The translations under genes and the position numbers were made by a program. A stretch of 64,000 bases of DNA from Roseiarcus sp963767245 (lineage in GTDB: Bacteria > Pseudomonadota > Alphaproteobacteria > Rhizobiales > Beijerinckiaceae). Positions 9,684 through 17,473 of the stretch are shown here, in pieces; position 1 is the first letter of the stretch; each line of letters starts with the position of its first letter. Below the pieces are notes generated by a model. The model did not search any database and was not told the origin of the DNA. It saw only the letters and a program-made list of their open reading frames with translations. Where the stretch lies: the NCBI GenBank assembly GCA_963767245.1, contig CAVYDG010000015.1, positions 12,274 to 76,273 of the forward strand. Direction: 5' to 3'.

Positions 9684-9820
9684 GTCGTTCGTTTCATTGA
9701 CTATAAGCCCGTTAAGCTCGACGTCTACGGCGGCCTGATGGTCTCGAACGTGTGCGGAGGATTGCGAATTTCTATACGCAAAACGTCGACCCGACAATCG
9801 GCCTGCGCATCCCCTTCTAA
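9684..9820 (+). pseudogene. 3' remnant of an outer-membrane porin gene
   Basis: Two short reading frames joined by a shift resemble the last two beta-strands of an alphaproteobacterial porin: IDYKPVKLDVYGGLMVSNV at 9696 onward, then YTQNVDPTIGLRIPF ending at the TAA at 9818. The terminal phenylalanine is the classic outer-membrane insertion signal. A further shift near 9695 separates an upstream DASFVS. No start or signal peptide remains. It shows that the DNA between the lipoprotein and the 10.3 kb operon has been trimmed. Confidence 0.5.
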
Positions 9821-10279
9821 AACAAGCATCTCGATTTGGAGTGACCACTGAGCGTCGACACGGGACATTGCCCGGAACGGCTCATGGGATCCCTTAGCGA
9901 CGACTTACTGTGTCTGCTTCCCGTCAACTCCTGCAGTCGGCTTCGCGCAAATAGCGGCCATTACGGCAAATGGGTCAACGCAGTGGGATCCGGACGCTCG
10001 AAGAATGGGCCGTCGTGCATTTCAGCTTGGGGTTGAATAACGTACCAAAAGGTGGATACGTTGATCTAAAGCCGGACAAAGCGAGACGACCGGCCATCCG
10101 GCGACCGGCGAGCCCTAGGAAGCGAGATTTTCAGAGGCGGGATAAACATAGGTCGAACAGCAGTTGCCGCCCTTCCACAGGGACGGGGAATTGGGAGTAT
10201 TTCCGTCGCCTGCGCCGCGCTCCGGTCGAAATCAATCCACTGCAAAACGATTTGGGACCAAGAATACGAACTGAGGGCT
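9821..10279. other. Non-coding stretch upstream of the catabolic operon
   Basis: I find no convincing gene here; the long plus-strand frame through it has no recognisable content. It should hold the promoter of the operon starting at 10280, but no clear -35/-10 pair or palindrome stands out. Confidence 0.4.
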
Positions 10280-11152
10280 ATGAAGGTTGCGACCTACCGA
10301 GTGGGCGGCGAGCGGCGCGTCGGCATCGTGGACGAGCGCAGACAAACCGTCACGGCGTTCGATGTACCCGAATCCGAAGCGCTGATCGGCGTCCTCGCCC
10401 TGATCGACCGCCCCACTCTGCCGGACGTCCTGTCGCCGATGCCCTTGCGCGAGGCGACTCTGGATGCGCCGATCCCGCGCCCACGCCGGAACATCTTTTG
10501 CGTGGGCAAGAACTACCACGAGCACGCGCATGAATTCGCGGCAAGCGGCTTTGATTCCAGCGCCGCTTCGGGCGCGGTGCCGAAGCACCCGATCATCTTC
10601 TCGAAGGTGCCCGATTGCGTCATTGCGCATCACGATCCCGTGTCGATCGACCATAAGGTCTCCGAGGCCATCGACTACGAAGCTGAACTCGGGGTCATCA
10701 TCGGCAAGGGCGGACGCGGCATCACGGCGGCGAACGCGTTCGATCACGTCTGGGGCTACACGATCATTAACGACGTGACTGCGCGAGACCTTCAGGGTCT
10801 CTACAGCCAATGGCTGATCGGCAAGTCGCAGGACACGTTCTGTCCGATGGGTCCATGGGCCGTGACCCGCGACGAGATCGACCTCAAGGACACCATGGTC
10901 CGGTGCTGGATCAACGGCGAGCTCCGGCAGAGTGCCAATACGAGGGACCTGATTTTCGACGTGCCGACGATCATCGAGACGATTTCAGCAGGCGTCAAGC
11001 TGATGCCCGGCGACGTGATTGCTACGGGAACGCCGGCGGGCGTCGGGATCGGCTTCAAGCCGCCAAAATATCTCGTTCCCGGCGATGTCGCGCGGATCGA
11101 GATTGCCGGAATCGGCATCCTCGAAAACGAATTCAGCGCGGCGCGCCCATGA
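10280..11152 (+). CDS. Fumarylacetoacetate hydrolase family protein
   Basis: 290 residues with the FAH fold used for hydrolysis or decarboxylation of beta-diketo or 2-oxo acids at a bound divalent metal. Visible features are the family entry motif IFCVGKNYHEHAHEF near residue 72, the metal-binding acidic cluster EAIDYEAELGVIIGKGG near residue 135, and NDVTARDLQ, GPWAVTRDEI and TGTPAGVGIGF near the C-terminus. The last motif is the usual lid-region signature. First gene of the operon; its stop overlaps the next ATG (ATGA at 11149). The substrate cannot be read from sequence. Cytoplasmic. Confidence 0.88.
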   Translation: MKVATYRVGGERRVGIVDERRQTVTAFDVPESEALIGVLALIDRPTLPDVLSPMPLREATLDAPIPRPRRNIFCVGKNYHEHAHEFAASGFDSSAASGAVPKHPIIFSKVPDCVIAHHDPVSIDHKVSEAIDYEAELGVIIGKGGRGITAANAFDHVWGYTIINDVTARDLQGLYSQWLIGKSQDTFCPMGPWAVTRDEIDLKDTMVRCWINGELRQSANTRDLIFDVPTIIETISAGVKLMPGDVIATGTPAGVGIGFKPPKYLVPGDVARIEIAGIGILENEFSAARP

Positions 11153-11928
11153 GCGGCGCGGCGCTCGGTCAGATCCAGCTCGAGATCGATGGCGAGGGAC
11201 CGCCGATCGTCTTTCTGCACGGGCTCGGCGCCAGCTCGAGCTCCTTCCAGCCGCTGCTCGATTCGCTCGGCGGCTTCCGGTGCATCCGCCCCGATCTGCC
11301 GGGCGCGGGGCGATCCTCCCTGCCCTTCGCCAAGATCACGATGGAGTCGCTGGTCGAGGCCGTGGGCGAGATCTTGAGGACCGTCGCAGGGGCGCCGGCG
11401 CATCTCGTGGCGCATTCGATGGGAACGCTCGTCGCCTTGCATGTCGCCGCAGTGGCGCCGGACACCGTCCTGAGCCTCACGCTGTTCGGCCCGATCGGGG
11501 CGCCCGGAGACGCCGCGCGCGAGCGGCTCCGGGAGCGCGCCCGTCTCGTCAGGCAGAACGGGATGATCGCAGTCGCCGACGCCGTTGCGGCGGCTGGGCT
11601 CTCGACGGCCACAAAGTCCATCAATCCCATCGCCCTCGCCTATGTCCGGGAAAGCCATTTGCGCCAAGACCCAGAGGGCTTCGCCCAATCTTGCGAGGCG
11701 CTGGCGGCCGCCGGAGGGGTCGACCTCCGCCGCCTGCGCCCCCCGGCGCTTCTCGTGACCGGCGAGGACGATCCGATCGCTCCCCCGACGGCCGTGCAAG
11801 CCCTTGCGGACGCGATCAAGAGCGCTAAGGTCAGGATTCTGGCGCGCTGCGGCCATTGGACGCCGCTCGAAGAGCCGAAGCAATGCGCACGGCTGGCGTC
11901 CGATTATATCCGGGCGTTCGCGTCCTGA
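11149..11928 (+). CDS. Alpha/beta-fold hydrolase
   Basis: 259 residues. The start at 11149 overlaps the preceding stop, which favours it over an upstream start in the same frame. The oxyanion motif VFLHGLGASSSS lies near residue 23. The nucleophile elbow HLVAHSMGT puts the serine near residue 90 (A-H-S-M-G, a mild variant of GxSxG). The acid is in VTGEDDPIA near residue 207 and the histidine in ARCGHWTPLEEP near residue 235. It probably cleaves a C-C or ester bond in the same pathway as the FAH-like protein, as in meta-cleavage routes, but this is inferred from context. Confidence 0.88.
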   Translation: MSGAALGQIQLEIDGEGPPIVFLHGLGASSSSFQPLLDSLGGFRCIRPDLPGAGRSSLPFAKITMESLVEAVGEILRTVAGAPAHLVAHSMGTLVALHVAAVAPDTVLSLTLFGPIGAPGDAARERLRERARLVRQNGMIAVADAVAAAGLSTATKSINPIALAYVRESHLRQDPEGFAQSCEALAAAGGVDLRRLRPPALLVTGEDDPIAPPTAVQALADAIKSAKVRILARCGHWTPLEEPKQCARLASDYIRAFAS

Positions 11929-11979
11929 ACTGATCGCAGCGTCTGAGAGCGGCGAACCAACACGGGAGGAGAAATCGCG

Positions 11980-13293
11980 ATGGCGGACGACAGGATCGGC
12001 GGATCGAACGGCGTCGTTTTCACCAACGTGCGCATTATCGACGGCTCCGGCGACTATCCCTACAGCGGCGAGGTCGTCGTCCAGGGCAATCGGATCCGGC
12101 AGGTGACGAAGGGCGCATCGCGCCTGTCGCACGGCCAGGGCGCAGGCGGGCAGACAGTCATCGACGGGATGGGCGCGACGCTGATGCCCGGTCTTTGCGA
12201 CGCGCATTTGCACCTCTCGTGGAATAATGCGCCTGGGATCGACCCGATCCAGATGATGCCTCCCGAGGAGCACACGCTGGTCACCGCGCAAATGGCCAAG
12301 CTCGTGCTCGACGCCGGCTTCACCGCGGGACGCGGCGCGGCCGCGGCCAAGCCCCGCCTCGACGTCGTCGTCCGCAACGCCATCAATCAGGGCATGATAC
12401 CAGGCCCGCGCTATCTGGCCGCAGGGCCGGAGATCACGACTGTCGGCGGCCTCGGCGACTCCGCTCCCTCCCACATCCCGCACGAAGGCCTCAATCTCGG
12501 CATCGTCGTCTCCGGTCCCGAGGAGGTTCGGCGCACGGTGCGGACGCTGATCAAATATGGCGTCGACACGATCAAACTCAATCTTTCGGGCGAAGAGATC
12601 ACCGGGATGGCGGCCGAAGAAACACCGATGTCCGAGGAAGAGGTGGCCATGGCGGTGCGCGAGGCGAAGCTCCGCAACAAGAGCCTGTCGGCCCATGCGC
12701 GCTCGTCCGGCTCGATCAAGCAATGCGTGCGCCACGGCATAGCGAATATTTATCACGCCTCGTTCGCCGACGAAGAGGCGCTGGACATGCTTGAAGCGGC
12801 CAAGGACAGACATTTCGTCGCCCCGGGCCTCGCATGGCTCATCAATACCGCGCGCAACGCGGGCGAATATGGCATCAAGCCAGGAACCCCGATGACCATG
12901 CGATACGAACGCGAACTCGAGCATGCTGTCGAAACCTGCCGAAAAATGCATCGTCGCGGCATTCGCGTATTGATCGGCGGCGACTACGGATTCGCCTGGA
13001 CGCCTCAGGGCACCAATGCGAAGGATCTCGAGTATTTTGTCGACTTGCTCGGCTTCTCGCCGATGGAGGCGCTTGTCGCCGCGACCCGCCTCGGCGGCGA
13101 GATCATGGGGATGGGGAACGAACTCGGCATGATCAAGCAGGGCTATCTTGCCGACCTGCTGCTGGTCGATGGCGACCCGGCCGCCAATGTCCGCGTCCTG
13201 CAGGACAAGACGCGCCTCCTCGCGATTATGAAGGACGGCGAGTTCCATAAGGCGCCCAGGATGAATGAACAGCGCCGGCGGCTTACTGCGTGA
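11980..13293 (+). CDS. Amidohydrolase family metal-dependent hydrolase
   Basis: 437 residues in the imidazolonepropionase/prolidase-like branch of the amidohydrolase superfamily. Metal-site residues are visible in order: DAHLHL near residue 75, the lysine in DTIKLNLSG near 199, histidines in LSAHARS near 239 and NIYHAS near 259, and the aspartate in IGGDYGF near 334. The C-terminal beta-sandwich motif GYLADLLLVDGDP is typical. GGGAGGAG precedes the ATG. It overlaps the permease start by 4 bases. It likely opens an amide or cyclic-imide bond in the imported compound. Confidence 0.88.
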   Translation: MADDRIGGSNGVVFTNVRIIDGSGDYPYSGEVVVQGNRIRQVTKGASRLSHGQGAGGQTVIDGMGATLMPGLCDAHLHLSWNNAPGIDPIQMMPPEEHTLVTAQMAKLVLDAGFTAGRGAAAAKPRLDVVVRNAINQGMIPGPRYLAAGPEITTVGGLGDSAPSHIPHEGLNLGIVVSGPEEVRRTVRTLIKYGVDTIKLNLSGEEITGMAAEETPMSEEEVAMAVREAKLRNKSLSAHARSSGSIKQCVRHGIANIYHASFADEEALDMLEAAKDRHFVAPGLAWLINTARNAGEYGIKPGTPMTMRYERELEHAVETCRKMHRRGIRVLIGGDYGFAWTPQGTNAKDLEYFVDLLGFSPMEALVAATRLGGEIMGMGNELGMIKQGYLADLLLVDGDPAANVRVLQDKTRLLAIMKDGEFHKAPRMNEQRRRLTA

Positions 13294-15347
13294 GTCTCAC
13301 GGTCGCAAATCCCGCTCAGGGGCCGACGGCGCGCCAGCTATGGATCGGCGTCGCATTGTTTGCGGCCGCGATCATGCTCTGGATGGTTTTCGGCGTCTGG
13401 CCGGATTGGCTCGACTGGCTGCTCGACGGCAAGAAGACCTTCGTCAGCGCGGTGCTCAACGGAGTGACGCTGGCGGGCCTCTACTTTCTCGTCGCCAGCG
13501 GATTCACGCTGGTCTTCGGCCTCATGCGCAACGTCAACCTCGCGCACGGCTCGCTCTACCTGCTGGGAGCCTATATCGGCTACGACGCTGCGCTCTGGAG
13601 CGACAACTGGTTCGTGGGTGTCATCGCGGGTGCGCTTGCCATTGCCGTCATTGGCGCGCTGCTTCAGGTTCTTGTCTTCCAGCGCCTGACCGGCGACGAG
13701 CTCCGGCAGACGCTGGTCACCATTGGCATCTCGATCGTCGCCGCCGACCTGATGCTGGCCGTTTGGGGCGGCAAGACCTACCAGTTCTCGATTCCGCCTT
13801 GGCTTGACGGTGCGGTGGCGACCCCGATCATCACCGCGATTAAGGCGAACGGGCAGATCGTCACATTGCGATACCCGCTATACCGCCTTGTGGTTCTCGC
13901 CGCGTCCATCGTCATCGGGGTCGGCCTTTGGCTTGCGTTGAACAAGACCAAGTTCGGCACGATGATCCGCGCCGGCGTCGACGATCGCGCGATGCTTTCG
14001 ACGACCGGCGTCAATGTCCGCCTGTTGTTCGTCGGCGTTTTCGCGATCGGCGGGTTTCTTGCGGGGCTATCCGGGGTGATCGGCGGCTCAGCGCTGTCGG
14101 TCGCACCCGGCGAGGACGTCCGCTACCTGATGGCGTCGCTGGTCGTCGTCATTGTCGGCGGCATGGGATCGATCGTCGGCGCGGCGATTGGCGCCTTGAT
14201 CGTCGGGCTCGCCGAGCAGCTTGGCCTCGTCTATTTCCCGACCTATGGCGTCGTGTTGACCTTCGTCATTATGGTCCTGACCCTGGCGCTGCGGCCGCGG
14301 GGGATCATCGGCAACGCGCGAACACGCCTTGCGGATCCCGTACGACCTCCCGCCGCGGACGACGTCGTCGCGACGGAGCTTACGCCAGCGACTGCGGCGC
14401 TCGGCGTCGCCCTGGTGTTGTTTCCACTCGTCGCCTCGCCCTTCGTGGTGTTCCAGCTTGGCGCGCAGACGCTGATTCTCGGCATGATCGCATTATCGCT
14501 GATGGTTCTCGCCGGCTACGGCGGTATGGTCTCGATGACCCAGCTCACCGTGGCCGGCGTCGCGGGCTACGTCGTCGCGATCCTTGGACCGAATGGCACG
14601 GCCGTTCTCGGCTTCAACTGGCCCTGGGCGATCTATGTTCCCGTGGCGATCCTGATCGCCGGAATCGTCTCCGCATTGATCGGCGCGATCGCCGTGCGCA
14701 CCGCTGGCATCTACACCATCATGATCACTCTCGCGACGGCCGTGGCCTTCTTCTACCTCGCGCAACAGAATTACTGGCTGTTCAACGGCCATTCCGGATT
14801 TCGCGGCGTGGCGCCTCCGGTCGTCTTCGGCGTCGCATGGCGCAACGCGGTTCCTTTCTACTACCTCTGCCTTGTAGTGGCCGCGCTCTTGTACTGCGCC
14901 ATCGTCTATACCGCCCGTTCGACCTTCGGGCTGGCGCTAATGGCGTCGCGCGACAACCCCCGCCGGGCGCGCGCTGTCGGACACAACGTGACGATGCTGC
15001 GTGTCACCGCCTTCTTCTTCGCCGGCCTCATCGCGGGCGCCGCCGGCGTGCTCTATGTCTGGTTCAATGGGCGGATTTCGCCCGGCACGGTCAGCGTCAG
15101 CGAGGTCGTCAGCGTGCTGGTCATCGCCGTGATCGGCGGCTTGCGGCATCCGATCGGTCCATTTCTCGGCGCGGCGCTCTATGTGATTTTGAAGACCTTC
15201 GCGATCGATATCGTCGGCGCCGATCGCTTCAATACCCTGATCGGCGCAATTTTCCTCATCGTCGTCTTTGTTTCGCCGGACGGCGTTCTCGGTTTGTGGC
15301 GGCGTGTCGCGCCGGCGCTCGCCCAAAGACCGCTGCGCGAAGCATGA
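13290..15347 (+). CDS. Fused LivH-LivM branched-chain-type ABC permease
   Basis: 685 residues: both inner-membrane permease subunits of a HAAT-family importer in one chain. Residues about 45-345 are LivH-like (NGVTLAGLYFLVASGFTLVF, NLAHGSLYLLGAY, VVIVGGMGSIVGAAIGALIV). A linker rich in Pro and Ala follows (about 345-365). Residues about 370-670 are LivM-like (GYGGMVSMTQLTVAGVAGY, ASRDNPRRARAVGHNV, VIGGLRHPIGPFLGAAL). Start is GTG at 13290, overlapping the amidohydrolase stop. Fused Liv permeases exist but most systems keep the two subunits separate. Confidence 0.92.
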   Translation: MSLTVANPAQGPTARQLWIGVALFAAAIMLWMVFGVWPDWLDWLLDGKKTFVSAVLNGVTLAGLYFLVASGFTLVFGLMRNVNLAHGSLYLLGAYIGYDAALWSDNWFVGVIAGALAIAVIGALLQVLVFQRLTGDELRQTLVTIGISIVAADLMLAVWGGKTYQFSIPPWLDGAVATPIITAIKANGQIVTLRYPLYRLVVLAASIVIGVGLWLALNKTKFGTMIRAGVDDRAMLSTTGVNVRLLFVGVFAIGGFLAGLSGVIGGSALSVAPGEDVRYLMASLVVVIVGGMGSIVGAAIGALIVGLAEQLGLVYFPTYGVVLTFVIMVLTLALRPRGIIGNARTRLADPVRPPAADDVVATELTPATAALGVALVLFPLVASPFVVFQLGAQTLILGMIALSLMVLAGYGGMVSMTQLTVAGVAGYVVAILGPNGTAVLGFNWPWAIYVPVAILIAGIVSALIGAIAVRTAGIYTIMITLATAVAFFYLAQQNYWLFNGHSGFRGVAPPVVFGVAWRNAVPFYYLCLVVAALLYCAIVYTARSTFGLALMASRDNPRRARAVGHNVTMLRVTAFFFAGLIAGAAGVLYVWFNGRISPGTVSVSEVVSVLVIAVIGGLRHPIGPFLGAALYVILKTFAIDIVGADRFNTLIGAIFLIVVFVSPDGVLGLWRRVAPALAQRPLREA

Positions 15348-15406
15348 GCTGAGGGGAAGCCTGTTCAATGGAGGTCCAGAAGGGCCTCCAATCTGGGAGG
15401 AAGCAA

Positions 15407-16654
15407 ATGAAAACGCATGGAACGATGATTGCTCTGGCCGTGCTCTCGAGCGCGGCGTTGGCGCCGCGGGCGGCCTTGGCGGATGACTCGATCAAGGTCG
15501 GCCTGCTGGCGACCCTCGAAGGGCCGTTCACGGTCCTCGGCCAGGACAGCGTACGCGGCGCCGAGCTCGCCTTCAAAGAGGCCAATTACATGGCCGGCGG
15601 CAAGAAGATCGACATCATCAAGGGCTCGTCCGACGCTTCTCCAGACAGCGCCGTGAAGGCTGCCCGCAAGCTCGTGGAGCAGGACGGCGTCGCAATTCTG
15701 ATCGGGCCGCTCTCCGGCGACGAAGGGCTTGCGGTGAAGGACTACGCCAAGACCCAGCCGAACGTCACCTTCATCAACGGCACGTCGGCTGCGCAGGATA
15801 CGACGTTGCGCGATCCGGCCCCGAATTTCTACCGCTTCACGACCGACGGGGCGCAATGGATGGCCGGGCTCGGCTCCTACGCCTACAACGACAAGCACTA
15901 CCATACGGTGGTTACTGTCGCGGAGGACTATTCGTTCCCGTACACGCAGGTATTCGGCTTCATGGCCGACTTCTGCAAGGCGGGGGGCCACGTGCCCAAG
16001 AAGTTCTGGGTGCCGATCGGCAACAAGGACTTCTCGTCGGTGATCGCCGCGATCCCCGACAAGGTCGATGCGATCTATGTCGCGCTTGGCGGCGCCGACG
16101 GCGTCAATTTCCTCACTCAATATCAGCAGGCTGGCGGAACCGCGCCTCTGATCGGCGGCTCGATCACGGTCGACCAGACCGTGCTCGGCACCCAGGGCAA
16201 GCAGCGCGACTACGTGATTGGCACGCCTGCGGCCGGCCCGATCGCAGACAACGACGATAGTCCGGCCTGGAAGAAGTTCGTCGCCGACTACAAGGCAGCG
16301 TACAAGGACGGGTTCCCGTCCCCGTCGCTGTTCGCGCAAGGCTATTACATTGAGGCCAGGGCGATGCTGGCGGCGCTCGACAAGGTCAAGGGCGATCTGT
16401 CGGACAATCAGGCGAAGTTCCGCGAGGCTCTGGCCACTCTCGACCTCGACACGCCGACGGGCAAGGTCAAGCTTGATAAGAACCGCCAGGCGATCGCCGA
16501 CAATTACCTGACCGAGGTCGCAAAGGCCGATGACGGGCATCTCTACAACAAGGTCGTGAAGGTCATCCCGGCGGTAAACCAGACACTCGGGATTCCCGAA
16601 TCGGACTTCCTCAAGCTCGGCGTCGCCAATCGCGACAACCCGGACTGCAAGTGA
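15407..16654 (+). CDS. Periplasmic substrate-binding protein of HAAT ABC importer
   Basis: 415 residues from the ATG at 15407, chosen because GGGAGGA lies just upstream and a Sec signal peptide follows (MIALAVLSSAALAPRAALA, cleavage near ALA-DD). An in-frame ATG 39 bases upstream gives a less good start. The mature part has the periplasmic-binding fold of LivJ-type receptors (IKVGLLATLEGPFTVLGQD, ELAFKEANYMAGGKKIDII, AILIGPLSGDEGLAVKDYA). It determines what the importer takes up, but ligand residues cannot be assigned reliably by eye. Confidence 0.9.
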   Translation: MKTHGTMIALAVLSSAALAPRAALADDSIKVGLLATLEGPFTVLGQDSVRGAELAFKEANYMAGGKKIDIIKGSSDASPDSAVKAARKLVEQDGVAILIGPLSGDEGLAVKDYAKTQPNVTFINGTSAAQDTTLRDPAPNFYRFTTDGAQWMAGLGSYAYNDKHYHTVVTVAEDYSFPYTQVFGFMADFCKAGGHVPKKFWVPIGNKDFSSVIAAIPDKVDAIYVALGGADGVNFLTQYQQAGGTAPLIGGSITVDQTVLGTQGKQRDYVIGTPAAGPIADNDDSPAWKKFVADYKAAYKDGFPSPSLFAQGYYIEARAMLAALDKVKGDLSDNQAKFREALATLDLDTPTGKVKLDKNRQAIADNYLTEVAKADDGHLYNKVVKVIPAVNQTLGIPESDFLKLGVANRDNPDCK

Positions 16655-16687
16655 AGTCCATCATGAGCCGCTGAAACAAGAGCCGCC

Positions 16688-17473
16688 ATGGTCGACCAGG
16701 CCGTCGCCGAACGCCTCTCCTCGAACTCCACATTCGCGCTGGAGCTTGAAGGCGTGGGCCGTCAGTTCGGCGCCTTGGTTGCGCTCGCCGACGTCAACCT
16801 TCGGGTCGGCGCCGGCGAGAGGCGCGCGGTGCTCGGCTCCAACGGCGCCGGCAAGACGACGCTTTTCAACGCCGTCACGGGCGATTTTCCTCCATCGTCC
16901 GGCCGCATCCGCTTCTTCGGCGAGGATGTGACGCACTTCCCCGTCCACGAGCGGATTCGGCGTGGACTTCGCCGGACCTATCAGATCAGCCAGCTTTTCG
17001 CCGGCCTGACCGTGATCGACAGCATCTTCGTCGCCTGTCGTGGCGTTTCGCGCAACCGACTCTCCCTGCTGCGTCCGGGCGCGGCCGACGCGCCGATGGC
17101 GCAGGCCCGAACGATCGCCCATTCGGTCCAACTCGACGATATCCTTGAAAAGCCTGTGTCGACCCTCAGCCACGGCCAGCAGCGTCAGCTCGAAATCGCC
17201 CTGGCTCTCACCGGCGCGCCGCGATTCATCCTGTTCGACGAGCCTGCGGCCGGACTCTCTCCTACTGAGCGGCGCGAACTGGTCACCATTCTCAACGCTC
17301 TGCCGACGCATATCGGCTACATCATAATTGAACATGATCTCGACGTCGCATTGCGCGTCGCGTCCTATGTGACGATCATGCACAACGGCCACGTCTTCAA
17401 GGAAGGGGCGCCGCAGGAGATCGAGGACGACGACGACGTTCAGGCGATCTATCTCGGGTCGGCGCATGGATAA
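16688..17473 (+). CDS. LivG-type ABC ATP-binding protein
   Basis: 261 residues. Walker A is LGSNGAGKTTLFNAVTG near residue 55, the signature is STLSHGQQRQLEIALAL, and Walker B is FILFDEPAAGLSPTERREL. The switch region is IIEHDLDVALRVAS. The inserted segment after the Q-loop (RTYQISQLFAGLTVIDS) is the usual LivG form. The stop overlaps the start of the next gene by 8 bases, so the two ATPase subunits are translated together. Confidence 0.92.
   Translation: MVDQAVAERLSSNSTFALELEGVGRQFGALVALADVNLRVGAGERRAVLGSNGAGKTTLFNAVTGDFPPSSGRIRFFGEDVTHFPVHERIRRGLRRTYQISQLFAGLTVIDSIFVACRGVSRNRLSLLRPGAADAPMAQARTIAHSVQLDDILEKPVSTLSHGQQRQLEIALALTGAPRFILFDEPAAGLSPTERRELVTILNALPTHIGYIIIEHDLDVALRVASYVTIMHNGHVFKEGAPQEIEDDDDVQAIYLGSAHG

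Noticed and set aside
10801..13248. 815-residue minus-strand open frame
   Set aside because: Antisense to the FAH-like, hydrolase and amidohydrolase genes, whose catalytic motifs are all readable. The long frame is a by-product of GC-rich codon use.
13928..15352. 474-residue plus-strand frame in the permease region
   Set aside because: Another frame of the fused permease gene; Arg-rich, no motif.
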